64,000 nucleotides of DNA. Origin: Chthonobacter albigriseus. Its GTDB lineage: Bacteria > Pseudomonadota > Alphaproteobacteria > Rhizobiales > Pleomorphomonadaceae. Below are positions 1 to 7,311 of the stretch, in pieces. Both the position numbers and the translations under genes were made by a program. The stretch spans positions 62,001 through 126,000 of the forward strand of contig NZ_JACDIT010000005.1 in NCBI RefSeq assembly GCF_013839445.1, read 5' to 3'. How positions within the stretch are numbered: the stretch's first letter is position 1; each line of letters starts with the position of its first letter. A model generated the notes under the pieces. It made no database searches. It saw only the letters and a list, made by a program, of their open reading frames with translations, and had not been told where the DNA came from.

Positions 1-396
1 GTGGCGAGCGAGGTGAAGCAACTGGCGTCGCAGACCGCCAAGGCGACCCAGGACATCGAAGCGCAGATGAGCGGCATCCAGTCATCCACCAACCGGACCG
101 TGATCCGGATCGCGGATATCGCCAAGCGGATCGACGAGCTGGATTCGATCGCCGCGGCCGTTGCAGCCGCGGCCGAGCAGCAGAATGCCGCAACGGGCGA
201 GATCGCCCGCGGCATCCAGGATGCGGCGGCCGGTGCGGCGCATGTGGCGCACAACATCACCAGCGTCCGGACCTCGGCCACGGAGAACGGCAGCGCAGCC
301 CGCGGGCTGGTTTCCGCAGCTTCGTCGCTCAGCGAACAGGCGTCGTCACTCGAGCGGCAGGTGTCCGATTTCCTGAAGACGGTGCGTGCGGCCTGA
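1..396 (+). CDS. methyl-accepting chemotaxis protein, C-terminal fragment
   Basis: The frame is open at base 1, so the gene starts outside the window and the first GTG is probably an internal valine codon. The 131 visible residues carry the distal part of the chemoreceptor signalling domain: VASEVKQLASQTAKAT followed by long alanine-, glutamine- and glutamate-rich heptads, as in the antiparallel coiled-coil hairpin that contacts CheA and CheW. Such receptors relay ligand binding to the CheA kinase. The ligand-binding part is not visible, so the stimulus and the membrane or soluble nature cannot be told. Confidence 0.9.
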   Translation: MASEVKQLASQTAKATQDIEAQMSGIQSSTNRTVIRIADIAKRIDELDSIAAAVAAAAEQQNAATGEIARGIQDAAAGAAHVAHNITSVRTSATENGSAARGLVSAASSLSEQASSLERQVSDFLKTVRAA

Positions 397-403
397 GGGC
401 ACA

Positions 404-449
404 GCGGGCAGGTCGAACGGGCGAAAAACCGCCTTCTCGACCCGCCCGC
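404..449 (+). terminator. hairpin after the chemoreceptor gene
   Basis: GCGGGCAGGTCGA (404-416) pairs with TCGACCCGCCCGC (437-449), a 13-bp arm with one mismatch and a 20-nt loop, starting 8 bases after the chemoreceptor stop. There is no T-run, so it is a weak candidate for an intrinsic terminator and could instead be a 3-prime stabilising hairpin. Confidence 0.35.
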
Positions 450-453
450 GGCG

Positions 454-485
454 TTGACATCGAAAGGGACCATCCGTATGGTCCC
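454..485 (+). promoter_or_regulatory. sigma-70 type promoter with overlapping palindrome, before rpmJ
   Basis: TTGACA (454-459), a 17-bp spacer and TATGGT (477-482) fit a housekeeping promoter. A perfect inverted repeat, GGGACCAT-N4-ATGGTCCC (466-485), spans the -10 element and would suit a repressor operator or an early hairpin. The transcript would have a leader of about 140 nt before the L36 start. The palindrome does not look like a Zur box. Confidence 0.5.
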
Positions 486-630
486 GCCGATCTCGGGCCG
501 GGTGATGAACTCGGCCCGTTCCAATCGACACGATCGGATCCAGTCGAACCGTCGCCGGCGGCACCATCCTCCCTTCCGAGGAGGCGGGAGCAAGCCCTGC
601 GGTTCGAAAGGCTCCGGAAGGACCGAACCC

Positions 631-756
631 ATGAAGATCAAGAACTCGCTGCGGTCGCTTCTGGGCCGTGACCGGAACAACCGCCTGGTGCGCCGCAAGG
701 GCCGCATCTTTATCATCAACAAGAAGAACCCGCGCTACAAGGCGCGCCAGGGCTGA
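631..756 (+). CDS. rpmJ: 50S ribosomal protein L36, cysteine-free type
   Basis: This 41-residue, strongly basic protein begins [17 protein letters not shown] and ends NPRYKARQG, matching the short L36 of the large ribosomal subunit. It has no cysteine, so it is the zinc-independent (YkgO-like) form, which is the usual and often only L36 in alphaproteobacteria. L36 binds 23S rRNA near the peptidyl-transferase region. The gene stands alone, with its own promoter-like sequence and a long leader containing several short hairpins (for example 494-518). Confidence 0.93.
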   Translation: MKIKNSLRSLLGRDRNNRLVRRKGRIFIINKKNPRYKARQG

Positions 757-846
757 TGCCCCGGACGGGGGCCTGACAAAGCCCCCCGGTGTTCACGATC
801 ACTCGATGATCTCGACGGCGCGTGCCGGGAAGCCTATCTTCCCGGC

Positions 847-1536
847 ATGCGCTTTTTCATGTCCGCGATCATCGTCCTGACCTGCATTGCCGGATCGGCC
901 GCCGCCCAGGCGCCCCCCGCCGAACCGCTGAAGCCGCCGCCGACACGGCCGCAGCTTCCCTCGGAGCCTTCGCTGGACAATCCGGCGCTCGAACAGCGAC
1001 CGCCCAAGGACGCGAACAGCGACCGTGCGGCGCAATCGGCCCTTCCGCCCAACGCCAAGCAGGAGCTCGACGAGCTCTATGCGAAACTTGCGGTCGCCAA
1101 GACACCCGAGGAGGCGCATCCGCTGGAACAGCGCATCCTGCAGCGACTGGCGGTCTCGGGAAGCGCGACCGTGGACCTGCTGATGAGTTGGACCGACAAA
1201 GCGCTGGCGGCGAACGACTATCCGGCCGCCCTGGACCTTCTTGACGAAGCCCTGGCGCTGAAGCCCGACTATGTCGAAGGCTACAACCGGCGCGCCACCA
1301 TCTATTATCTGCTCGACGACTACACACGCTCCATCGGCGATATCGAACGGACTCTTTCGCTGGAGCCGCGCCATTTCGGGGCCTTGGCAGGTCTCGGAGC
1401 GGTTCTCACCGAACTCGATCAGCCGGAGCGGGCCCGCTCGATCTACGAACGGACGCTCAAGATCAATCCGCAGCTGACGACCGTGAAGGAAGCGCTCGCG
1501 GAGCTCGACAAACGATCGGCCGGTCGGGACCTTTGA
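847..1536 (+). CDS. exported tetratricopeptide-repeat protein
   Basis: The 229-residue product starts with a signal peptide (MRFFMSAIIVLTCIAGSAAA, cleavage near residue 20) followed by a proline-rich linker to about residue 55. The rest is helical, with at least three recognisable TPR units near residues 118-220, such as NDYPAALDLLDEALALKPDY and LDQPERARSIYERTLKINPQ. TPR arrays are protein-binding scaffolds; a periplasmic location follows from the signal peptide. The partner is not evident. The following hydrolase starts 28 bases after the stop and may be co-transcribed. Confidence 0.8.
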   Translation: MRFFMSAIIVLTCIAGSAAAQAPPAEPLKPPPTRPQLPSEPSLDNPALEQRPPKDANSDRAAQSALPPNAKQELDELYAKLAVAKTPEEAHPLEQRILQRLAVSGSATVDLLMSWTDKALAANDYPAALDLLDEALALKPDYVEGYNRRATIYYLLDDYTRSIGDIERTLSLEPRHFGALAGLGAVLTELDQPERARSIYERTLKINPQLTTVKEALAELDKRSAGRDL

Positions 1537-1564
1537 CCGTGTTTCGGACAGGCGGCTCGCGTCG

Positions 1565-2533
1565 ATGATCCTCGGGTGGCTGACGCTTGGTGTCGCCGGA
1601 CTCTTCGGTGCACTGGTGGGGGTGACCGCGGTCGGCAACGCCAGGATCGGCGCTCGGCTGGCGGCAGTCGGCGCCTATGCGGAGGTGGACGGCGTTTCCG
1701 TCCACTACGTCGATCGCCCCGCGGATGCCGACCCGAGGAACCCTGGGCTCCCCTTGGTGGTGATCCACGGCGCCAGCGGCAACCTTCACGAGCCCCGCGC
1801 GGCTCTCGACCGGCATCTCCGGCACCGGCGCGTCATCTATGTCGACCGTCCCGGACACGGGCACTCGAGCCGGCCCGCGCGGCGCTGCGCCGCGCCCTCG
1901 GTCCAGGCCGACGTCCTGGTCGGCCTGCTCGACCGACTCGGCGTCGAGCGCGCCATTCTCGTCGGCCATTCCTGGGGAGGGGCGGTTGCCGCCGCGGCCG
2001 CGGTTCTTCATCCGGGCCGGGTCGCCGGACTGGTCTTCATCGCGCCCGCCACCCATCCCTGGCCGGGCGGTGTCACCTGGTACTACCGGGTCGCAGCGCA
2101 CCGATACCTCGGCCCGGCATTCGCCTGGACCCTGGCCTATCCGCTTGGCCGCCTCCTGTTGGAACGCGCTGCCAAGGGCGTCTTCGATCCAGGGCCGGTG
2201 CCGGAACGCTATCCGCGCGAGGCTCACATCGAACTGGTGCTCCGGCCGCGATCATTCGTCGCCAATGCCGAGGACGTGGCGGATCTGAAGGAGAACGTGA
2301 TCGCCCTGTCGCCACGCTATCCGGAGATCACCGCGCCGACCGTCATTGTCACGGGCGATCAGGACAGCGTCGTGTGGCCGTCCATCCATTCGCACGGGCT
2401 GCTACGGGACATCCAGGGGGCTGAGATGATCGAATTGCCAGGGGCTGGCCACATGCCCCACCACACGCACCCACAGGTGGTCGTGGAGGCGGTGGAGACG
2501 GTCAGCCGCCGCGCCAGCATGGTCCCCGCCTGA
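1565..2533 (+). CDS. alpha/beta-fold hydrolase
   Basis: This 322-residue protein has an N-terminal hydrophobic stretch (residues 1-25) that may anchor it in the membrane, then a classical alpha/beta hydrolase core. Visible are the oxyanion-hole region VIHGASGN (about 67-73), the nucleophile elbow GHSWGG (Ser136), an acidic residue in TGDQDSVVW near 264 and the histidine in GAGHMPHH near 297, giving a complete Ser-Asp-His triad. The family covers esterases, lipases, epoxide hydrolases and haloperoxidases; nothing here fixes the substrate. It converges on pyruvate kinase. Confidence 0.85.
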   Translation: MILGWLTLGVAGLFGALVGVTAVGNARIGARLAAVGAYAEVDGVSVHYVDRPADADPRNPGLPLVVIHGASGNLHEPRAALDRHLRHRRVIYVDRPGHGHSSRPARRCAAPSVQADVLVGLLDRLGVERAILVGHSWGGAVAAAAAVLHPGRVAGLVFIAPATHPWPGGVTWYYRVAAHRYLGPAFAWTLAYPLGRLLLERAAKGVFDPGPVPERYPREAHIELVLRPRSFVANAEDVADLKENVIALSPRYPEITAPTVIVTGDQDSVVWPSIHSHGLLRDIQGAEMIELPGAGHMPHHTHPQVVVEAVETVSRRASMVPA

Positions 2534-2539
2534 CGGTGC

Positions 2540-3976
2540 TCAGATTCCGCTGAGGCCGTCGGCGCCGATGAAGGCGATACGCAGGAGGTTCGTGGCGCCT
2601 GGGGTCCCGAACGGAACGCCGGCGGTGACGATGACGCGCTGCCCGGGTCGGCCGAAGCCTTCCTCGTAGGCGATGCGGCAGGACCGATCGACAAGGTCGT
2701 CGAGATTGCGGGCGTCGTCGCTCACTACGCAATGAAGGCCCCAGACCACCGCGAGCCGTCGCGCCATGGCGCGGTTGGGCGAGAGAGCGATCACGGGGGT
2801 GGTGGGCCGTTCGCGCGATGCGCGGATACCCGTGGCGCCGGACGAAGTGAAGCACACGATCGCGGCCAGCCCAAGGGTCTCGGCGATCTGCCGGGCCGCC
2901 GAGGAGATGACATCGGCGCCTGTCTGCTGCGGATCCGGGCGCTGGGCGTTCAGGATCGAGAGATAGTACTCGTTCCGCTCCACTTCCTCCGCCACGCGGC
3001 TCATGGTGGCGACCGCCTCGATGGGGTAGGCGCCGGCGGCGCTTTCTGCGGAGAGCATGACGGCGTCGGCGCCCTCGAACACGGCCGTCGCAACGTCGGA
3101 CACCTCGGCGCGGGTCGGAACGGGGGACTGGATCATCGACTCCAGCATCTGGGTCGCGACCACCACCGGTTTGCCGGCCTTGCGGGCGGCGCGGGTGATG
3201 CGCTTCTGGATGCCGGGGACCTGTTCGAGCGGCATCTCCACGCCGAGATCGCCGCGGGCGACCATCAGGCTGTCGGAGAGCTCCATGATCTCCTCCAGTC
3301 GGTCCACCGCCTGGGGCTTCTCGATCTTGGACATGATGCCCGCCTTGCCGCGGACAATCTTGCGCACTTCCGCAACGTCTTCGGCGCGTTGGACAAAGGA
3401 GAGGGCGATCCAATCGACTTCGGCGTCCAGCGCCGCGAGCAGGTCGGCGTGGTCCTTGTCGGTCATCGCTCCAGTGGTGAGGATGGTGTCCGGAAGGCTG
3501 ACGCCCTTGCGGTCGGAGATCTTACCGCCGACCTCGACTTCCGTGACCGCGTTGCGTCCATCGCAGGTCAGGACGCGCATCCGCAATTTGCCGTCGTCGA
3601 TCAGCAACCGATGGCCGGGCTGCAAGGCTTCCAGGATCTCGGGGTGGGGCAGGTGGACGCCGCTGGCGTCCCCGTCGATCTTGTCGGCGTGAAACTCGAA
3701 ACGTTGACCGATCTCCAGCACCTGCGGGCCGTTCGCGAAGGTGCCGACCCGCAGCTTGGGGCCCTGCAGGTCCGCCAGGATCCCGATCGGCCGGCCGTGC
3801 TCCACCTCGACGGCACGGATCTTGGTCACGAGGTCGCGCAGCTTGTCGTGGCTGGTGTGGCTCATGTTGATCCGGAAAACGTCGGCGCCGGCCTTGTGCA
3901 GCCGTCCGATCGTCATCTGGTCGGAAGAGGACGGGCCGAGCGTGGCGAGGATCTTCACCTTGCGATTGCGCTTCAT
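2540..3976 (-). CDS. pyk: pyruvate kinase
   Basis: Pyruvate kinase makes pyruvate and ATP from phosphoenolpyruvate and ADP, the last step of glycolysis. At 478 residues it has the normal bacterial length. The N-terminus RKVKILATLGPSS, the substrate loop LADLQGPKLRVG (69-77), the active-site signature MSKIEKP (215-221, with Lys217 and Glu219) and ARGDLGVE (240-247) are all present, followed by an intact C-terminal effector domain. It lies 5 bases downstream of a DUF1036 gene on the same strand, so the two are probably one transcript, an arrangement common in alphaproteobacteria. Confidence 0.97.
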   Translation of the reverse strand: MKRNRKVKILATLGPSSSDQMTIGRLHKAGADVFRINMSHTSHDKLRDLVTKIRAVEVEHGRPIGILADLQGPKLRVGTFANGPQVLEIGQRFEFHADKIDGDASGVHLPHPEILEALQPGHRLLIDDGKLRMRVLTCDGRNAVTEVEVGGKISDRKGVSLPDTILTTGAMTDKDHADLLAALDAEVDWIALSFVQRAEDVAEVRKIVRGKAGIMSKIEKPQAVDRLEEIMELSDSLMVARGDLGVEMPLEQVPGIQKRITRAARKAGKPVVVATQMLESMIQSPVPTRAEVSDVATAVFEGADAVMLSAESAAGAYPIEAVATMSRVAEEVERNEYYLSILNAQRPDPQQTGADVISSAARQIAETLGLAAIVCFTSSGATGIRASRERPTTPVIALSPNRAMARRLAVVWGLHCVVSDDARNLDDLVDRSCRIAYEEGFGRPGQRVIVTAGVPFGTPGATNLLRIAFIGADGLSGI

Positions 3977-3981
3977 CGGCC

Positions 3982-4476
3982 CTAGTTCCCCTCTTTGGTG
4001 GGCTGATACAAGTGGATGGTCCAGCTACGCTGTTCGGCGGTGTCGATCTCGAAGAAGCCGGTGCGCTCATATCCCCGCGCGACGCAATCCTCGATGCCCT
4101 GGATGGTGAACATCTTACGTCGGGTGCACATGAAGGCCTTGCCGCTCCACTCGCCACCGCGCCGCGAGTCCACCGCGTAGATGTAATAGTAGCGGGATCC
4201 CAAGGCCCCGGTCAGAAGCGGGCCGCATTTGCCGCCCTCGATGTTCCACCAGCCCTCGCTTCTCCAGCCTTCCTTGCCTTTGTAGCCGAGCGCCACCGAA
4301 ACGGTGGAGTCGGTCTTGTTGCAGAGGCGAAGGTCGGCCAGGGCCGCGGTCGTCGTCAGCCCAAGTCCGACGAGCGTTCCGGTCAGGATGGTGAGCAGGT
4401 GTCGCGCCAGCCGGTGCGAGGTCTTCTGCCTTCGCTCCCCAACTTTGCGCTGCATCGTCATCCCTGGCGAGGTCAT
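3982..4476 (-). CDS. DUF1036 family exported protein
   Basis: The 164-residue product has a basic N-terminus and a hydrophobic segment ending TTTAALA near residue 47, consistent with a signal peptide. The mature part starts DLRLCNKTDSTVSVALGYK and contains WNIEGGKC and four or more cysteines, the layout of DUF1036, a small secreted or periplasmic family of unknown function often next to pyk. Starts at 4476, 4461 or 4455 are all possible; the last gives the shortest positively charged leader. Its role in the cell is unknown. Confidence 0.8.
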   Translation of the reverse strand: MTSPGMTMQRKVGERRQKTSHRLARHLLTILTGTLVGLGLTTTAALADLRLCNKTDSTVSVALGYKGKEGWRSEGWWNIEGGKCGPLLTGALGSRYYYIYAVDSRRGGEWSGKAFMCTRRKMFTIQGIEDCVARGYERTGFFEIDTAEQRSWTIHLYQPTKEGN

Positions 4477-4662
4477 TCTTGAGCGCCCGACTTATGGCGT
4501 GGGGCATCACGCACTGTCAACATGACCAGACGCATGACTGGAGGATAAATCGCGATTAGATCTGCGTAAGATGCATGGATAGCTGGCATCACGCGTTCCC
4601 CCTCAGTCCTCGAGCACCGCTGTTGGCCGCGGGCTTTCGACTCGGCTCGTGTCCGCAGCCTC

Positions 4663-5556
4663 TCACGAGCGCGGCCTTGCGATAAAGATCCCTGCCAAAA
4701 TCAGAATGCCACCGACGAGTTGCGGCAGGCCGATCTGCTCGCCCAGAACCACCCAGGCGACAAGGGCTGCCGCTATGGCCTCCATGAAGATGACCAGGGA
4801 CGAAAAGGCTGCAGACAGGTGCCCCAGCGCGTAGGCCAGCAGTCCCTGGCCGCCGGCATGGCTGATGAAGGCGAGCGCCAGCAGGATCGCCAACCCGTTC
4901 CACGACGACGGGAGGATCGTCGGCTCCATGACGAGGGCGACGACCAGGAGGACGGCGGACGTGATCGCGGAGGAGATGAAGGTCACCGTGGCGGCGGAGG
5001 TCGTACGGCGGGCGACGCGGACGGCGAGGAAGTAGGTTCCGAAGAAGATGCTCGTGGCGACCCCGTAGATGTCTCCCAGCAGATGCTCCGGCGTGAGGGA
5101 ATAGGAGCTGCCGAGGAGGACCGCGCCGCCGCCGACGCAAAGAAGGAGACCCAGGAACACGGAGCGTTCGACACGCTCGCCGATCAGGAACCAGGAGCCG
5201 AGAACCACCCACAGGGGCGCCGTCGTCGCCAGGAATGTGGCATTGGCGACGGTGGTGTTCATGACCGCCAGATGCCAGAAGAACAGATCGGCCGTGAAGA
5301 TGACGCCGGCGGTCTGAACAGCGCGGCTGCCGAAGGCGCGGGCGATCGTCCCGCCGTCGTCCTGGCTGCGAGCCCAGGCCCAGAGGAGGGGCATGGCGAG
5401 CGCGACCCGCCAGAACGCGCTGGCATAGGGGCCGACGTCGGCAAGCCGAACCATAACCGGTGAGACGCCCATGGCGAGGGCCCCGGCGACAAGGGCAAAG
5501 AGCGCGGCGACGGCGCGCGGCTGGCCGGGGAGAACGGCGGGTTCGGACGCGGACAT
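4663..5556 (-). CDS. DMT-family (EamA) transporter
   Basis: This roughly 297-residue protein is made of ten hydrophobic helices arranged as two repeats (VAALFALVAGALAMG ... and, in the second half, SIFFGTYFLAVRV ... GGILILAGIFIA), the EamA/DMT fold. Members export metabolites such as amino acids or nucleosides across the inner membrane; the substrate cannot be read from sequence. I chose the ATG at 5556 rather than the TTG at 5571. It interrupts the frequently conserved adjacency of pyk-DUF1036 with the N-formylglutamate amidohydrolase cluster. Confidence 0.85.
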   Translation of the reverse strand: MSASEPAVLPGQPRAVAALFALVAGALAMGVSPVMVRLADVGPYASAFWRVALAMPLLWAWARSQDDGGTIARAFGSRAVQTAGVIFTADLFFWHLAVMNTTVANATFLATTAPLWVVLGSWFLIGERVERSVFLGLLLCVGGGAVLLGSSYSLTPEHLLGDIYGVATSIFFGTYFLAVRVARRTTSAATVTFISSAITSAVLLVVALVMEPTILPSSWNGLAILLALAFISHAGGQGLLAYALGHLSAAFSSLVIFMEAIAAALVAWVVLGEQIGLPQLVGGILILAGIFIARPRS

Positions 5557-5682
5557 TACGGGAGGGAGCAACCGGTTGTTGGCAGGGGTCTGAGGTCGAG
5601 CGCGGGGCGCTGATGTGCGCGGATGGTGCGCGCCGGCGATTGCTATGGCAAGCCCCGTCGGGAGCCCGTATTCTTCCGCGCC

Positions 5683-6525
5683 ATGACGTCACCTAGTTTT
5701 TCCAACGGTATGACACCGGCCCCCTTCGACCCGATCGAATTTATCGATGGCTCCCTCTCCGGCGGGCTCTTGCTGATTTGCGACCACGCGTCGAACGCCT
5801 TGCCCGAAGCCTACGGCAGCCTCGGACTTCCGGCCTCCGAGTTCAGTCGCCACATCGCCTATGACATCGGCGCGGCGTGGATCACCCGGCGGCTCGCCGC
5901 GCGGTTCGGGGCGCCCGCGTTGCTGACCCGGTATTCCCGGCTCCTGATCGATCCCAACCGAGGCGAGGACGATCCGACGCTGGTGATGCGGCTCTCGGAT
6001 GGTGCAGTCGTACCGGGCAACGCGCGGATCGACGACGTCGAGAGACAGGCGCGCATCGACCGCTTCCATCGTCCCTATCACCACGCCATCAACCAGACCT
6101 TGGATGCGATGGCGGCTAGGGGAACGGTTCCGGTGATCGTCTCCATCCATTCCTTCACGGATGCCTGGAAGGGGGTGCCGCGCCCCTGGCACGTCGGGGT
6201 GCTCTGGGACACGGACGATCGGCTGAACCGGCCGCTGATCGACGCGCTCGGAGCGGCAGGCGACCTCGTCGTCGGCGACAACGAACCCTACGACGGCGCG
6301 CTGCTCAACGACACGCTCTATCGCCACGGGACGGCGCGCGGCTTCGCCCATACCCTGATCGAGGTCCGCCAGGATCTGATCGCGGAGGAAGCCGCCGCGT
6401 ATGCCTGGGCCGACCGTCTGCACGACTGCCTGGCTCCGATCCTCGCCGATCCCCATCTGCATACGATCCGGACCTATGGTTCGCGCGCGCTTCAACGCGC
6501 ATTGCCCCCTGGAGTGACCGCATGA
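5683..6525 (+). CDS. N-formylglutamate amidohydrolase family protein
   Basis: The sequence (about 280 residues) begins with the family hallmark LLLICDHASNALPEAYG and continues with HIAYDIGAAWITRRLAARF, SRLLIDPNR, VSIHSFTD and RPWHVGVLWD, supplying conserved metal- and substrate-binding His, Asp, Arg and Glu residues. Family members hydrolyse N-formyl-L-glutamate to formate and glutamate at the end of one histidine-degradation route, but many alphaproteobacterial members are outside hut clusters, as here, so the true substrate is uncertain. ATGs at 5683 and 5710 are possible. Its end overlaps the DUF1244 start by 4 bases. Confidence 0.85.
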   Translation: MTSPSFSNGMTPAPFDPIEFIDGSLSGGLLLICDHASNALPEAYGSLGLPASEFSRHIAYDIGAAWITRRLAARFGAPALLTRYSRLLIDPNRGEDDPTLVMRLSDGAVVPGNARIDDVERQARIDRFHRPYHHAINQTLDAMAARGTVPVIVSIHSFTDAWKGVPRPWHVGVLWDTDDRLNRPLIDALGAAGDLVVGDNEPYDGALLNDTLYRHGTARGFAHTLIEVRQDLIAEEAAAYAWADRLHDCLAPILADPHLHTIRTYGSRALQRALPPGVTA

Positions 6526-6827
6526 GCCCCATCGACGACACCACGCGCACCGAACTGGAGGCGGCCGCCTTCCGACGTCTGGTCGAGCATCTGCGCAGCC
6601 GCCCGGACGTGCAGAACATCGACCTGATGAACCTGGCGGGTTTCTGCCGCAACTGCCTGGCGAACTGGTTCAAGGACGCGGCCGAGGCCCAGGGCCTTGC
6701 GGTCAGCAAGGACGAGAGCCGCGAACTGATCTACGGCATGCCTTATGCGGACTGGCAGGCGCAGAACCAGCGCGAAGCGAGCGCGGAGCAGCGTGCCGCG
6801 TTCGAAGTGAACCGGCCAAAGCATTAA
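6522..6827 (+). CDS. DUF1244 family protein
   Basis: A 101-residue soluble protein with the DUF1244 core: FRRLVEHLRSRPDVQNIDLMNLAGFCRNCLANWF, then YGMPYADWQAQNQ. The CRNC pair in GFCRNCLANW is the recognisable feature of the family and suggests metal or redox chemistry, but no function is established. The ATG overlaps the stop of the preceding amidohydrolase, implying translational coupling, and the GapR-like gene follows about 200 bases on. This trio is a conserved alphaproteobacterial neighbourhood. Confidence 0.88.
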   Translation: MSPIDDTTRTELEAAAFRRLVEHLRSRPDVQNIDLMNLAGFCRNCLANWFKDAAEAQGLAVSKDESRELIYGMPYADWQAQNQREASAEQRAAFEVNRPKH

Positions 6828-7025
6828 AGCCGGGACGCTGCCGAATCGGTTGACGGGACGGCCGCTCCTGGGGCACCCATGGCCCCCGATCCGGCCCGGG
6901 TGGAAGCTCGGGCCGCGCCAAGGCGCCGCGCCCAAACGACGTCGCCAATCGCTCATGGGGAATCGGCCGCCACGCCCGCCGTCGGCGTGCGGACCGATGG
7001 TTCCCCGCCACCGAACGAGGATGTC

Positions 7026-7280
7026 ATGGTTGCAGATGTGGCCGATACCGGGGTCGCCGCCGAGGAGCTGAAGCAGTTCATCGAGCGGATCGAACGCCTC
7101 GAGGAAGAGAAGAAGGCGATCTCGGACGACGTGCGCGACGTCTATGCGGAAGCGAAGGGCCGCGGCTTCGATGTCAAGGCGATCCGCGCGATCGTGCGGC
7201 TTCGCTCGAAGGAGCCGCACGAGCGGGAAGAGGAAGAGGCGATCCTGGAGCTCTACAAGAGCGCGCTCGGGATGGCGTGA
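7026..7280 (+). CDS. gapR: GapR-like nucleoid protein (DUF2312 family)
   Basis: The 84-residue product, started at the ATG at 7026, is a charged coiled-coil protein: [46 protein letters not shown]. This matches DUF2312, the family of Caulobacter GapR, a nucleoid-associated protein that clamps overtwisted DNA ahead of polymerases and stimulates topoisomerases. The [11 protein letters not shown] segment and the basic [11 protein letters not shown] tail are its DNA-facing parts. The frame stays open upstream to 6879, but the extra residues look like non-coding translation. Function in this organism is inferred from family. Confidence 0.85.
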   Translation: MVADVADTGVAAEELKQFIERIERLEEEKKAISDDVRDVYAEAKGRGFDVKAIRAIVRLRSKEPHEREEEEAILELYKSALGMA

Positions 7281-7311
7281 CGGTGGGCGAGGGCTTGTCC
7301 GCAGCGGGCGG

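Noticed and set aside
454-485. Zur operator upstream of the zinc-free L36 gene
   Set aside because: Zinc-free L36 is Zur-controlled in some bacteria, but the palindrome GGGACCAT-N4-ATGGTCCC does not resemble the AT-rich alphaproteobacterial Zur box, and this L36 is probably the only copy.
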